A stretch of DNA of 64,000 nucleotides from Fidelibacterota bacterium. GTDB taxonomy: Bacteria; Fidelibacterota; Marinisomatia; Marinisomatales; TCS55. Every line of letters begins with the position of its first letter. The stretch's first letter is position 1. This document shows, piece by piece, positions 48,266 to 58,661 of this stretch. The stretch spans positions 1 through 64,000 of the forward strand of contig JAPYRG010000011.1 of NCBI GenBank assembly GCA_029936965.1, written 5' to 3'. The notes beneath the pieces are model-generated. The model saw nothing but the letters and a program-made list of their open reading frames with translations, was not told where the DNA came from and searched no databases. A program made the position numbers and the translations under genes.

Positions 48266-49009
48266 TTATAATTTAGCTCGGATTTCAGATTTTTCCTCAA
48301 ATCTATCATTGTCTAACGTCGATTGTATTATACTCCAAAATATGTATAGTGTAAACAAAGGGAATAAAATAAGTCCTTGAAAAAAGAAAGCTGACAAAAT
48401 AATTAAACCAACCCCAATAAGACTCAATGTATTTGATTTTCCCTTTTTAAAAGAAATCAATGGAAATTTTGAAAAACGTATTTTACTTACCATAAGAAAA
48501 CCAAGGAATGCTGTCATAACAAGAGCAATTCTTGGATCTCCATAATTCCCCCAAATTTGCTGATTAAATAAAAGAAAACTAACAATCATAACAGCATTCA
48601 TGGGTGTAGGTAATCCAATAAAGTAGGATTTTGGATTACCATCCTGATCTAAATTATATTTTGCAAGCCTAATTGTTCCGAAAAGAATAGGTACAAAGCT
48701 AATGAGTCCACCTAATATAGGAGGAAGGCCTTCAACGTATACTAAGTATATTAAAAGAGAAGGAACTGCACAAAAAGAAATAGTATCTGCGAAAGAATCA
48801 AACTCTGCCCCGAAACGGGTAGGAATACCTAATAACCTAGCTAGCTTTCCATCAAAAACATCAAAAAAACATGCCAAAAGAATAAGCCATCCAGCGCGAA
48901 TAGGATCCCCTCTCATTACAAATCCCATTGCCATGAATCCTATAAACATATTCATAACTGTGAATATGTTCGGTATAAACTCTCTAGGTTTTCTTTTCAT
49001 TTTTTTCAT
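48266..49009 (-). CDS. pssA: CDP-diacylglycerol-serine O-phosphatidyltransferase
   Basis: 247 residues, multi-pass membrane protein. The CDP-alcohol phosphatidyltransferase motif is complete: Asp50, Asp53-Gly54, Ala57-Arg58, Gly67, Asp71, Asp75. It makes phosphatidylserine, which psd, overlapping by 4 bases just upstream, converts to phosphatidylethanolamine. Together they form the full PE branch. Confidence 0.93.
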   Translation of the reverse strand: MKKMKRKPREFIPNIFTVMNMFIGFMAMGFVMRGDPIRAGWLILLACFFDVFDGKLARLLGIPTRFGAEFDSFADTISFCAVPSLLIYLVYVEGLPPILGGLISFVPILFGTIRLAKYNLDQDGNPKSYFIGLPTPMNAVMIVSFLLFNQQIWGNYGDPRIALVMTAFLGFLMVSKIRFSKFPLISFKKGKSNTLSLIGVGLIILSAFFFQGLILFPLFTLYIFWSIIQSTLDNDRFEEKSEIRAKL

Positions 49010-49647
49010 GGTATTTTCCCAATAATAGTTTCTCCACCTTTAACTTTTTCTCCGATTTTAACTTTTATTTCCACAGAACTTGGGAATATAATATCAGTTC
49101 TTGAACCAAACATAATAAAACCTAAACGGTCTCCTTTTTTCATCTCTTTATTAACTTCAGCATAGCAATGTATTCTTCTAGCTATAAGTCCCGCGATTTG
49201 AAGAACGCGATAATTAAATTTTCTAGCATTGAATAAAATATTGGTCCTTTCATTCTCATCGCTAGCTTTATGATTATATGCCGCAATAAAATTTCCAGAT
49301 TTATGTACAACCTCACTTACTTTAGACGTCAAAGGCATTCGATTTACATGGACATTAAATACATTTAAAAAAATAGAAATTCTAGATGCATTTTTTCCTA
49401 CCTTATCATCATCTACTTGATCGATACGAATTATTTTTCCATCTGCTGGCGATATAATTAACGATTCATCAGAAGGACATTCTCTAATAGGATCACGAAA
49501 AAAGTTGCAGGTGAAAATTAGTAGTATTCCAAAAATAAAATATAATATGATTAATATCTGATAATTATAATAGTGAGATGCTATACCTAAAAAAAAAGAT
49601 GATAGCAATAATGATATAAGTATTCTTCTACCTTCAGGTGCTAACAC
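49006..49647 (-). CDS. psd: Phosphatidylserine decarboxylase, short (Psd-A) form
   Basis: 213 residues. Two N-terminal membrane helices, then the pyruvoyl enzyme: ISPADGK (Asp69), NVFNVHVNRMP (His100) and the self-cleavage site FGSRTD (Gly181-Ser182), where the Ser becomes the pyruvoyl group. The GSRTD form and the length mark the short type found in many bacteria outside the enteric group. Phosphatidylethanolamine is the product. Confidence 0.92.
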   Translation of the reverse strand: MLAPEGRRILISLLLSSFFLGIASHYYNYQILIILYFIFGILLIFTCNFFRDPIRECPSDESLIISPADGKIIRIDQVDDDKVGKNASRISIFLNVFNVHVNRMPLTSKVSEVVHKSGNFIAAYNHKASDENERTNILFNARKFNYRVLQIAGLIARRIHCYAEVNKEMKKGDRLGFIMFGSRTDIIFPSSVEIKVKIGEKVKGGETIIGKIP

Positions 49648-49654
49648 TGATTAC

Positions 49655-50746
49655 TTATCTCCCACCCTTACCTAGAATTAATTTTTTATTAATATTCCGT
49701 CCATTTCTGTATAACTGTATATTAATTTTATCTCCTTTCCTTAAATCACTTTCTTCAATTATTGATCTAAATTCCTTTGTTGTATTAACAATAACGCCAT
49801 TAACTCTAGTTATAATATCTCCATTCTTAATTCCTGATCTATCAGCAGAACTTTTTTGCTCAACTTCGACTACAATTAATCCTTCAGATATGTCTAAATC
49901 CATATATAATGCAATTCTAGGAGTAAGAGGTTGGACTGTTAGACCTGTTTTATAACTTCTATCAACTCTACCAGTATTTTTTAATTCTTCAACAATTCTC
50001 TTTGCTCTATTAATTGGAATTGCAAAACCAATACCAATTGAACCCTCAGTATAAGAGGATCCTGTATAAATAAAAGTATTAATTCCAATAACGTTTCCTT
50101 GACTATTAACAAGTGGTCCACCACTGTTACCCATATTTATTGCTGCATCAGTCTGAATCATATTTTTATATACTTGACCTCTCTGCATTTCACCAAAGTT
50201 CATATCTACCGCACTAATAATACCTACAGTTGCGGTTGGTTGATTATTGATTTCAAATAGGCCTAATGGGTTGCCAAGAGCAATAACCCACTCACCAATT
50301 ATTAAATCATCAGAATTTGATAAATTTGCATAAGAAAAATCTCTTCCATCTAATTTTAATAGTGCTATATCAGATATATGATCAATTCCAATAATTTCAG
50401 CCGGATATTCTTTCCCACCTTTCAAGGATACAAAGACTTCACTAGCTTTCTCAACAACATGGGAATTCGTAATAACATAGCCATCAGGACTAATCACAAC
50501 TCCAGATCCAGAGCTTCTTGCTTTTCGTTTCTGGTAAAACATTTCAGGAAAAAAATAATTAAACCATGGGTCTCCACCAAAAGGAGTTACTAAGTCTTGG
50601 ATTACATTTATACTTGCAACTGATGGTCCAACTTTTTCTATTGCTCTTGTAATAGCATTTTTTCTTGATTCGGATATTGTATCAGCAGATAAGTAAAAAC
50701 CAATGAAGAATAAATAGAAGAATAAAATATATCTTTGTCTATTCAT
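49655..50746 (-). CDS. HtrA/DegP-type periplasmic serine protease
   Basis: 363 residues. Signal peptide (about 7-20). Trypsin-like domain with intact triad His96 (TNSHVVE), Asp126 (SDIALLK) and Ser208 (GNSGGP). One C-terminal PDZ domain at about 275-360 (GLIVVEVEQKSSADRSGI, GDIITRVNGVIV). One PDZ resembles DegS more than DegP, but the cleavable-looking signal fits a soluble periplasmic protease. Overlaps truA by 8 bases. Confidence 0.92.
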   Translation of the reverse strand: MNRQRYILFFYLFFIGFYLSADTISESRKNAITRAIEKVGPSVASINVIQDLVTPFGGDPWFNYFFPEMFYQKRKARSSGSGVVISPDGYVITNSHVVEKASEVFVSLKGGKEYPAEIIGIDHISDIALLKLDGRDFSYANLSNSDDLIIGEWVIALGNPLGLFEINNQPTATVGIISAVDMNFGEMQRGQVYKNMIQTDAAINMGNSGGPLVNSQGNVIGINTFIYTGSSYTEGSIGIGFAIPINRAKRIVEELKNTGRVDRSYKTGLTVQPLTPRIALYMDLDISEGLIVVEVEQKSSADRSGIKNGDIITRVNGVIVNTTKEFRSIIEESDLRKGDKINIQLYRNGRNINKKLILGKGGR

Positions 50747-51470
50747 AAGAGATATTGTTTAATAATAATCCATAAGCAGGAGCTTTAAATTGTTTTGAAT
50801 CTGATCTAGGATTATCTAATTCTTTATTTAATTGTTCAATACTATACTTTCCTTGACATATTGCCACCATTGACCCCACTAAATAACGCACCATATGATG
50901 CAAAAATCTATTGCCTGATATGTGATAATTTACTATTTCGCCAGTTTTCTTCCACTCAGATTGATAAATATTGCATATTGTATCTTTAATTTGAGGATTT
51001 TTCTTTGAAAAAGATAAAAAGTCATGCTCACCAGTTAATATTTTAGCAGCATTATTCAGCTTCAATATATTCAGTTTACCAGTGTACCATACTCTATTTC
51101 TATCTAATAAATTTCTGATTTGTCTACAACTGTATATATATTCCCTTCGAATAGCTGAAAAACGCGCATGGAATCCATCATTAACTAATTCAACTGAATT
51201 AACATAACAATCTTCATTTAGATTACCGTTGATAGCTTTTCTCAAATTATTGTGGTCTAATTTTGTATTCATATCAAAATGCGCAACCTGGCCAAAAGCA
51301 TGAACTCCAGCATCTGTTCTTCCAGATCCGATAACATGAACCAACTCCCCTTTATTCAATTTTGTTATAGCTTCCTCTAATTCGCCTTGAACTGAACGTT
51401 TATCTCTCTGCAACTGCCATCCATAAAAATTGGAACCATCATATTGACAAACTAACTTAAAACGACTCAT
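50739..51470 (-). CDS. truA: tRNA pseudouridine(38-40) synthase
   Basis: 243 residues. The catalytic Asp53 lies in GSGRTDAGVHAFGQVAH. YDGSNFYGWQLQ and FLHHMVRYLVGSM are other TruA marks. It makes pseudouridine at positions 38-40 of the tRNA anticodon arm. Preceded by a 106-base gap after the DUF5683-like gene. Confidence 0.95.
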   Translation of the reverse strand: MSRFKLVCQYDGSNFYGWQLQRDKRSVQGELEEAITKLNKGELVHVIGSGRTDAGVHAFGQVAHFDMNTKLDHNNLRKAINGNLNEDCYVNSVELVNDGFHARFSAIRREYIYSCRQIRNLLDRNRVWYTGKLNILKLNNAAKILTGEHDFLSFSKKNPQIKDTICNIYQSEWKKTGEIVNYHISGNRFLHHMVRYLVGSMVAICQGKYSIEQLNKELDNPRSDSKQFKAPAYGLLLNNISYE

Positions 51471-51576
51471 ATAATTTGCAGATATTACTATATTATCATT
51501 ATTTAGAATAAAATTGAAATCAAAAAAAAATAGAATAGGTTCAATGTAATTATATACTTATAAGATAGCTATGTTA

Positions 51577-52218
51577 TCAAAAATATATGGTAAGTGATAG
51601 ATTATATTGATCTGTATTTGTAGAATAATAAGGAACAATGTCGGTATTTTCAATATTAGAGATTCTAAATAGATATAAAGCATCTATTGCTGAAATAATA
51701 TGATTTAATACCATTCCACCAATTAAAAAAGAAGCCCTTAATTTCCAAGTGTCTGCTTTAATTCTCATTTTCTCAAAAAATATCCTATTACCATCATCAT
51801 CCCAAGCCCAATTCCAATTATTATCTTGTTCATAAACTGCATTAAAATCTCTCCATCGTAGATGCTCTTCATTAAATTGATCAATTGATAAATAATTTCC
51901 AACATCAATCCAATATTGTCTATTTTTCCCTACAGTACTAACACCAGCATGCTGAGCAGCATAGGATTGATAATTACTCTCAAATGTGTTTGAATTAGAA
52001 TAACTACCTAAAATCGAAATAAAAATAACTGATTCTGTTAATGCCATTATTCTACCTCTTTGCTGGTACCCTAATGCATATTCTCCCCACCCAGGAAAAA
52101 TTAATGACTTTAATACAGGAGATATAACAGGGTCTCTAGAATCCTTATTTAAGTTTATTTCCTGAGAAAAAACCATTTGCAAAAAGAAAAATACTATTAT
52201 GATCTTTTTTGAAACCAT
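51577..52218 (-). CDS. DUF5683-like exported membrane protein
   Basis: About 213 residues from MVSKKIIIVFFFLQMVFSQ (ATG at 52218), which gives a regular signal peptide; an upstream ATG at 52269 would add 17 residues inside the lnt gene and is less likely. The core SPVLKSLIFPGWGEYALGYQQRGRI is the P.W/G-rich loop of DUF5683, followed by a hydrophobic helix. Another helix lies near residue 180 (ASFLIGGMVLNHIISAIDA). Function is unknown. It overlaps the end of lnt. Confidence 0.65.
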   Translation of the reverse strand: MVSKKIIIVFFFLQMVFSQEINLNKDSRDPVISPVLKSLIFPGWGEYALGYQQRGRIMALTESVIFISILGSYSNSNTFESNYQSYAAQHAGVSTVGKNRQYWIDVGNYLSIDQFNEEHLRWRDFNAVYEQDNNWNWAWDDDGNRIFFEKMRIKADTWKLRASFLIGGMVLNHIISAIDALYLFRISNIENTDIVPYYSTNTDQYNLSLTIYF

Positions 52219-53702
52219 CCAAAGAATAACGTAATAACTGATATTAAAGTACAAATTAAAGCAAACCAATCACCATATTTTGTATAAAATGATGGAATAT
52301 TTTTTATCGGAATACTAGCAAGAAAAACTTCCTGTTTATTGAAAGGTATTTTTTTATTTACTTTACCAGTAGGTAAAATCAACGCAGAAACCCCTGTATT
52401 TGCACTACGAGCTATAGGTATTCTATTTTCAACTGCTCTCATCTTGGCAATTTGAAAATGTTGATATACCCCAGAAGAGTGACCGCACCAAGAATCATTT
52501 GTCTCAATAGTGATAAATTTAGCACCGAGATTAACAAACTTTCTTGCAATTTTTGGGATACTAGATTCATAGCAAATCAAATTTGCAAATGCAATATTAT
52601 CAACATTGAATATTGTATATTCAGATCCAGCTGTCCAATTTGCTTGACCAAAATTTAGTTTTTTAAGAGATGGAAAATAATTTGAAAATGGAATGCTTTC
52701 AGCAAAAGGAACTAAATGCATCTTATAATACATTTTTGTTGAACCATCAGGCTTTATAAACATCGAAGCATTATAATAATCTATTTGATTGTCTCTCCTT
52801 TTAATTCTATCTGGAGTTCCAGTAAGCAGTGGAATGTTAGATTTTTTCACTTTTTGTAAAATTGATCTACGATTTGAATAATTTATTCTTAAATATGTTG
52901 GTAATGCTGCTTCAGGCCATAAAATAAAATCGGGGTCAAGTTTAATTGCTTCATTATGAAGTGAATCCATCGTATTAAAAATACTATCACGAAAATTTTG
53001 TTCCCATTTTAGGTTTGGATCTATATTTGGCTGGACAATAGCAGCACGTACTTCATTTTCAGAATCTTTATTTTGTATAGAGGAGATTCGGAAAAAACCT
53101 AATAAAAAGATTACTAACAATAGTAAAACACCAATAGATAATATATATTTTTCTGCACCTTTAGAATTTATAGCAATATATATTATCACATTTAATACAA
53201 CTATCCAGAAACTAATGCCCATCGAACCCGTTACATCTGCAATTTGAATTAGCGGCAAGCTGAATGTTTGAGTTAATGCTAAATTAATCCAGGGAAATGA
53301 AAGAGGGCCGAAACTCCGTAAATACTCTATAGAGACCCAAAGTAATGGTAAGAGAGACAGTCCATATCCAGTCATTTTATGATGCCAGCTGGATAAAAAA
53401 CCAAATAACATCCAAAATATACTTAGATATAAAATTGCTGCAACCATCGATATTATAGCAGAAGCCAAACCTGCTCCACTATTGAGACCTAACCAATAAA
53501 GAGTTATAATATTTACAATAATACCTGTTATAAAAGACCATTTTATACTATTAACGATGGATGAGTTTAGTAAAATATGAATTAATGGTATCAACCCAAA
53601 CCAAGCTAAAAACCCAAGAGGAGATGGTGGATAGGATAACCCAATTAAAATACCTGACAATACAGATAATTTCCACTTTGATATATCAAGGAAATTTGAC
53701 AT
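52197..53702 (-). CDS. lnt: Apolipoprotein N-acyltransferase
   Basis: 501 residues. About six membrane helices, then a periplasmic nitrilase-like domain with the Glu-Lys-Cys triad: Glu264 (WPEAALP), Lys327 (YYKMHLVPF), Cys377 (ICYESS), and a last helix. It adds the third acyl chain to lipoproteins, so this organism is expected to make triacylated lipoproteins, consistent with lgt and several lipoboxes here. Follows ruvX by 2 bases. Confidence 0.93.
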   Translation of the reverse strand: MSNFLDISKWKLSVLSGILIGLSYPPSPLGFLAWFGLIPLIHILLNSSIVNSIKWSFITGIIVNIITLYWLGLNSGAGLASAIISMVAAILYLSIFWMLFGFLSSWHHKMTGYGLSLLPLLWVSIEYLRSFGPLSFPWINLALTQTFSLPLIQIADVTGSMGISFWIVVLNVIIYIAINSKGAEKYILSIGVLLLLVIFLLGFFRISSIQNKDSENEVRAAIVQPNIDPNLKWEQNFRDSIFNTMDSLHNEAIKLDPDFILWPEAALPTYLRINYSNRRSILQKVKKSNIPLLTGTPDRIKRRDNQIDYYNASMFIKPDGSTKMYYKMHLVPFAESIPFSNYFPSLKKLNFGQANWTAGSEYTIFNVDNIAFANLICYESSIPKIARKFVNLGAKFITIETNDSWCGHSSGVYQHFQIAKMRAVENRIPIARSANTGVSALILPTGKVNKKIPFNKQEVFLASIPIKNIPSFYTKYGDWFALICTLISVITLFFGWFQKRS

Positions 53703-53704
53703 AG

Positions 53705-54109
53705 TTATTTTTGATCTAAATATTGTTGCAGAAATATTGCTGCTGCAGTTTGATCAACTAAAGATTTATTATGCCCTGTTTTAATACCCTGATCTTTCAT
53801 GGATCTTTTTGCAGCTTTCGAACTCCACCTTTCATCAACAAATTTAATTTTTATACCCTTTAAAGATAATTTATCTGAAAAATTTTTTACTTTTTTTGTC
53901 TGAGCTGTATCTTCTCCAGACATAGCAAGTGGTAAGCCAACAATTGTTAATTTCACATCTTCTCTAATAATAATATCTTGGATTAGATCAACTATATGAT
54001 CATTATTATTTATAATTGTTTTATATGGGCTGGCAATTATCTTTAATGGATCAGATAGTGCAAGCCCTATTCTTTGATCACCGTAATCAATAGCTAAAAT
54101 TCTTCCCAT
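53705..54109 (-). CDS. ruvX: Pre-16S rRNA nuclease / Holliday junction resolvase-like YqgF
   Basis: 134 residues, RNase H-like fold. Active-site acids in LAIDYGDQRIGLALSDP (Asp7-containing), VGLPLAMSGEDTAQ, FVDERWSSKAA and SLVDQTAAAIFLQQYL. The family trims the 5' end of 16S rRNA; a role in junction resolution was proposed earlier. Confidence 0.93.
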   Translation of the reverse strand: MGRILAIDYGDQRIGLALSDPLKIIASPYKTIINNNDHIVDLIQDIIIREDVKLTIVGLPLAMSGEDTAQTKKVKNFSDKLSLKGIKIKFVDERWSSKAAKRSMKDQGIKTGHNKSLVDQTAAAIFLQQYLDQK

Positions 54110-54120
54110 TTAATGGAAGT

Positions 54121-54432
54121 TTACTTGATAGGCTTTTTTAAATATTGTTTAAGAATTTTACCTGGTTTGAAATGCGTTTTCTTATGTGCAGAAACAAAGA
54201 TTTCTTGATTAGTCTGAGGATTCCTTGCATTAGGCTTAGCTTTGGTTGGTTTAACTTCAAGTACACCAAAATTCCTAATTTCAATCCTTACTTTTTCATG
54301 ATCATCAGTTAACATTTCTCGTAAAACTAAAAATAACTCATCTGTAAATATTAAAGAATCAACGAGGGTTGCTTCTAATCGATTTGCAATTTCTACAGCT
54401 ACATCTTTTTTTGTAAATGTTCTTACTTTCAT
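54121..54432 (-). CDS. HU/IHF-family DNA-binding protein
   Basis: 103 residues. The N-terminal helices are followed by the beta-arm signature IRNFGVLEVKPTKA, then NARNPQTNQEIFVSAH, with the RNP tip that intercalates in the DNA minor groove, and KKTHFKPGKILKQYL. It bends DNA as a nucleoid protein; HU and IHF cannot be told apart here. It sits 2 bases after relA/spoT. Confidence 0.93.
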   Translation of the reverse strand: MKVRTFTKKDVAVEIANRLEATLVDSLIFTDELFLVLREMLTDDHEKVRIEIRNFGVLEVKPTKAKPNARNPQTNQEIFVSAHKKTHFKPGKILKQYLKKPIK

Positions 54433-54434
54433 TT

Positions 54435-56630
54435 CTAAATGCCTGTTCTTTCTACGTTATCAACTCCAGGAATTTTGATTACTTTATTAATTATACGATC
54501 AAGTTGCTTTATGTTATTTATTTGTATAATAAAAAAAGCTGTCGATAAAGCATCTTTAACCTTCATATCAACACTAGTTATATTGATATTTGAACTTGAA
54601 ATAACTTCTGTAATTTCTCTTAACATACCCTTTCTATCAATTGATTCTACTTTGAGCCTTACATTAAAAATATCAGATCTTCCAACATCCCATTCTACTG
54701 GAATCAAACGATCTGATTCTTTATTTAATAAAGGTAAACTTTTACATGTAGAATGATGCACGGTAACTCCTCTACCTCTAGTGATAAAACCAATCATTTC
54801 ATCGCCAGGAATTGGATTGCAACATTTCCCGAAGGATACCATTAAATTTTTAATTCCTTGAATTTTTATACCTTTAGATCTACCTCTAGCAAAATCTAGA
54901 AAACTACTTTCTCCATCTGAAGGTTCTTCCTCGATTGAGTTATTATCATTTGGACTTATTTTATTTAAAACATCTCTAATAGAAATTGATCCACTCCCAA
55001 TAGCTTCAAGAAAAGAATCGGAATTATTATATCCAAATTTGAAATATGATTCAATTAATTCATTCATCATTGATTTTCGCTTTAATCTTCTAAGTGTTTT
55101 TTCAACGAGTTGTTTACCAAGAACGATGCTTTCATCTCTAGTCGTCTTCTGTAAAAATTTATTTATATTATTTCTAGCTTTACTTGTCACGATAAACTTT
55201 AACCATCCATAACTAGGATTTTGAGATTTGCTAGTTAATATTTCTACAGTATCTCCATTTATTAAAATTGTATTTAGTGGTACAACTTTATGGTCAACCT
55301 TGGCTCCAATACAATGCAAGCCTACTTCTGTATGAACATTAAATGCAAAATCAATTGGAGTTGAATCAACTGGCAACTGAACTAAATCACCATTTGGGGT
55401 AAATACAAATATTTCATCATTAAATAAATCAATTTTAAGAAGATTCATGAACTCTCTCGGGTCAGACGACTCACCTTGAAGAATCTCTACTAGATCTCTT
55501 AACCATTTTACATGATCATCGATACTCTTACTAGCAACTCCATCATTTTTATATTGCCAATGTGCAGCAATGCCTATTTCAGCAGTTTCTTCCATTTCCC
55601 TAGTCCTAATTTGAATCTCAACTAATTTTCCTCCTGGACCTATAACAGTTGTATGTATTGATTGATAAGCATTTGTTTTTGGAGTAGCGATGAAATCTTT
55701 AAAACGATCTTGGACAGGCTTAAATTCTTGATGTAAAACTCCGAGCGTTAAATAACAATCTTCGATTTTATCAACAATAACTCTCACTGCAAGATTATCA
55801 TAAATTTCATTAAAAGACTTACCTCTTTTAACCATCTTACCATATATAGAGGAATAAGATTTAACTCTACCATAGATTGATGCGTCCAAATTATACTTAG
55901 ATAATTCATCTATTATTGGTTTAGTAATATCAGAAATATATCGCTCTCTAGCTCTTCTACTTGATTTAACTTTGGATTCAAGCTCAGAATATGCTTTTGG
56001 ATTTAATGTTTGAAATACTAAATCTTCCAACTCAGCTTTTACCTTAGCCATTCCCAACCTATTAGCCAATGGCACATAAACGTCTCTAGTCTCCATCGCA
56101 ATTCGATGACGCTTAATTCTGGGCAAATATTTGATTGTCTTCATGTTATGAAGCCTATCAGCAAATTTAATTATTATTACACGCAGATCCTTTGCAACGG
56201 AAAGCAGCATCTTCATAAAGTTACCTGCTTGTTTCTCTTCCCTGCTTGAGAAACGGATACCTCCTAGTTTGGTAACACCATCAACAAGATCGGATACATC
56301 TTTACCAAATAGAGATTTTATATCGTTAATCGATGCATCTGTATCCTCAACAGTATCATGTAACATTCCTCCTGCAATAGTAAAATGATCCATTTTCCAT
56401 AATGCAAGAGTGTTGGCAACGGCTAAGCAATGATTAAAATAGGGTTCGCCTGATTTTCTTTTTTGACCTTCATGGTGAGTGCTGGAAAATTCATATGCTT
56501 GCCATAAAAGATCGCGTATCTCATCTTTTTCAAATCCTTTAATAATAGATACACTTTCAAATAGATTTAGAAATTTTCGTGGATATTCGCCTACAAGGTG
56601 TGGAACAAATTTTGTTAATGGGTTCTGCAT
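54435..56630 (-). CDS. spoT: Bifunctional (p)ppGpp synthetase/hydrolase
   Basis: 731 residues, full length. HD hydrolase domain (His91-Asp92 in HDTVEDTD; FADRLHNMKT), synthetase domain (GRVKSYSSIYGKM, EIQIRT), TGS (about 400-465) and ACT (about 655-731) domains. The RFKD motif (309-312) is the RxKD form linked with Rel/SpoT bifunctional enzymes, not the ExDD form of RelA. One change, NAYQSIHT instead of NGYQSLHT, is mild. Overlaps dnaB by 1 base. Sets stringent-response levels. Confidence 0.93.
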   Translation of the reverse strand: MQNPLTKFVPHLVGEYPRKFLNLFESVSIIKGFEKDEIRDLLWQAYEFSSTHHEGQKRKSGEPYFNHCLAVANTLALWKMDHFTIAGGMLHDTVEDTDASINDIKSLFGKDVSDLVDGVTKLGGIRFSSREEKQAGNFMKMLLSVAKDLRVIIIKFADRLHNMKTIKYLPRIKRHRIAMETRDVYVPLANRLGMAKVKAELEDLVFQTLNPKAYSELESKVKSSRRARERYISDITKPIIDELSKYNLDASIYGRVKSYSSIYGKMVKRGKSFNEIYDNLAVRVIVDKIEDCYLTLGVLHQEFKPVQDRFKDFIATPKTNAYQSIHTTVIGPGGKLVEIQIRTREMEETAEIGIAAHWQYKNDGVASKSIDDHVKWLRDLVEILQGESSDPREFMNLLKIDLFNDEIFVFTPNGDLVQLPVDSTPIDFAFNVHTEVGLHCIGAKVDHKVVPLNTILINGDTVEILTSKSQNPSYGWLKFIVTSKARNNINKFLQKTTRDESIVLGKQLVEKTLRRLKRKSMMNELIESYFKFGYNNSDSFLEAIGSGSISIRDVLNKISPNDNNSIEEEPSDGESSFLDFARGRSKGIKIQGIKNLMVSFGKCCNPIPGDEMIGFITRGRGVTVHHSTCKSLPLLNKESDRLIPVEWDVGRSDIFNVRLKVESIDRKGMLREITEVISSSNINITSVDMKVKDALSTAFFIIQINNIKQLDRIINKVIKIPGVDNVERTGI

Positions 56631-57997
56631 TAAAATGGGACTTTAGACTCTAAATCTTCAAAAGCTGAAATACTTTCAAATCGAGCGAAACGATCTATAA
56701 ACGATAGATTTACAGTTCCAATGGGACCATTTCTCTGCTTTGCAATTATAGCTTGTGCTCTGCCTTTCTCTTCTTCTTCTCTAGAGTAAACCCATGAACG
56801 ATATAAGAATATAACAACATCTGCATCTTGTTCAATTGCACCGCTTTCTCTAAGATCAGATAATTGTGGTCTATGTTCACTCCTTTGCTCAACGGCGCGA
56901 GATAACTGCGATAAAGCTATGACCGGAATATCTAATTCTTTTGACAAGGCTTTCAATGAACGTGATATATTAGATATTTCTTGCTGTCTACTCTCAATAT
57001 TCCTAGGCCCCTGCATCAATTGCAGATAATCAATAATTAGGAGACCTAAATTCTTCTCAGCTTTCAATCTTCTCGCTTTTGCTCGTAATTCCAAAACAGT
57101 TATAGCGGGAGTATCATCCAAATAAATTTCAGCTTCTGCCAGAGAGCCAACTGCAAGACTTAAATTTTTCCATTGATTCTTAGGAAGTTTTCCTGTCCGA
57201 ACCAAATGACTATCAACTCTTCCTTCAGCGCAGAGGAGTCTTTGAGCTAATTGATGATTCGCCATTTCCAAACTAAACATGCCTACAGGGACTTTAAAGT
57301 CTATTGCCGCATTTCGCATAATTGACAATGCTAATGCTGTCTTACCCATTGATGGTCTACCAGCAATAATCACTAAGTCACCTTTTTGAAATCCAGAAGT
57401 AATTTCATCCAAATCAATCAATCCTGAGGCTACGCCTGTCACAGATCCAGGATTAGAAGCAATACGGTCTAGATTCTTAAACGTCTCATGCAATATACCA
57501 TCTATAGGCAAAAAACCACCACGAAGACGATCCTGAGTTATTGCAAAAATTGTTTGCTCAGCAGCGTCGAGGATTTCACCCACATCTTGACGATCGTTAT
57601 ATGCATCTTTAGACAATTCATGAGAAGCTCTTATTAATTCGCGAAGCATAAACTTTTCCAATACTATTTTAGCATAACTCTCAATATTCGCTGCAGTAGG
57701 TACAGATTCCACCAAACCAGTTATAAAATAAGCTCCACCAACATCATCAATTTGTTTATTCTTTTTCAATTTATTTATAACTGAGATTGTATCAATTGGT
57801 TCTCCTTTATCAAAAAGGTCTGACATAACTAAAAAGATTTTACTGTGAGATTCTTTATAAAAATGATGACTGCGCACCCATTGCAATGCTTTACTTATTG
57901 CATCTTTACTTGATAACATTGCGCCCAAGACAGCTTGCTCTGCTTCAATCGATTGTGGTTGTAAATTTAAATTTTGATCTGTTTTATTATTTGCCAT
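56630..57997 (-). CDS. dnaB: Replicative DNA helicase
   Basis: 455 residues. N-terminal DnaB domain (about 13-115, with PQSIEAEQAVLGAML), linker, and RecA-like ATPase: Walker A GRPSMGKT (213-220), Walker B LLIIDYLQLM, and SQLSRAVEQRSEHRP, LRESGAIEQDADVV. No intein. It unwinds DNA at the replication fork. Same transcript as the stringent-response gene spoT. Confidence 0.96.
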   Translation of the reverse strand: MANNKTDQNLNLQPQSIEAEQAVLGAMLSSKDAISKALQWVRSHHFYKESHSKIFLVMSDLFDKGEPIDTISVINKLKKNKQIDDVGGAYFITGLVESVPTAANIESYAKIVLEKFMLRELIRASHELSKDAYNDRQDVGEILDAAEQTIFAITQDRLRGGFLPIDGILHETFKNLDRIASNPGSVTGVASGLIDLDEITSGFQKGDLVIIAGRPSMGKTALALSIMRNAAIDFKVPVGMFSLEMANHQLAQRLLCAEGRVDSHLVRTGKLPKNQWKNLSLAVGSLAEAEIYLDDTPAITVLELRAKARRLKAEKNLGLLIIDYLQLMQGPRNIESRQQEISNISRSLKALSKELDIPVIALSQLSRAVEQRSEHRPQLSDLRESGAIEQDADVVIFLYRSWVYSREEEEKGRAQAIIAKQRNGPIGTVNLSFIDRFARFESISAFEDLESKVPF

Positions 57998-58001
57998 ATT
58001 T

Positions 58002-58661
58002 TCAGTTAATTAAATTTCTTATCCATTTAAAATCTTCCCATGCAGCAGGTTTAAGATTCTGATTTCTTAATAGAGCGGCTGGATGATAAGTAACCACTAG
58101 CGGAGTACCATAATAGTCATGCTTAATTGAACGCATATCTTTTAATGCCAAATCATTATTTAATAACGTCTTTGCTGCTACTCTACCTAAAGCTACTATT
58201 AGTTTAGGCTTTATCAAATTAATTTGCTCTTTCAAATAAGGCTCGCATTTTTCGACCTCGGATGGTAAAGGGTCGCGATTATCAGGAGGGCGACATTTCA
58301 AGACATTGCAAATATAAACACCTTTATCTCTTGATAGAGATATAGCAGCCAATATTTTATCTAATAGTTTACCCGCGCGACCAACAAATGGGGCACCTTC
58401 AAGATCTTCCTTTTCCCCTGGAGCCTCTCCTACAAGTAATAAGTCAGCATTTTTATCACCAATACCAAAAACAAAGTTTTTTCTGCTATTTCCTAATTGG
58501 CATTTCTGACACATATTAATCGAGTGATAAAACTCATCCAATGAATTTTCTTTGATATTAGAGTCATTAGATATTTTATTTATTTTTAAAAAAAGCTTAT
58601 CTCCATAAATATCTTGAGTCTGTCTCAAATATTTATCAAGCTTAATCCTCTGAGTCATCAC
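58002..58661 (-). CDS. Family 4 uracil-DNA glycosylase (Fe-S)
   Basis: 219 residues. Motif 1 GEAPGEKED (78-86) and motif 2 [10 protein letters not shown] are those of family 4. Cys51, Cys54, Cys123 and Cys139 (CQKC, LKCRPP, EKCEPY) are placed to hold the 4Fe-4S cluster. It removes uracil from DNA in base-excision repair. The start overlaps rpoZ by 20 bases; Met2 is an equally good start. Second such enzyme in the window. Confidence 0.92.
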   Translation of the reverse strand: MMTQRIKLDKYLRQTQDIYGDKLFLKINKISNDSNIKENSLDEFYHSINMCQKCQLGNSRKNFVFGIGDKNADLLLVGEAPGEKEDLEGAPFVGRAGKLLDKILAAISLSRDKGVYICNVLKCRPPDNRDPLPSEVEKCEPYLKEQINLIKPKLIVALGRVAAKTLLNNDLALKDMRSIKHDYYGTPLVVTYHPAALLRNQNLKPAAWEDFKWIRNLIN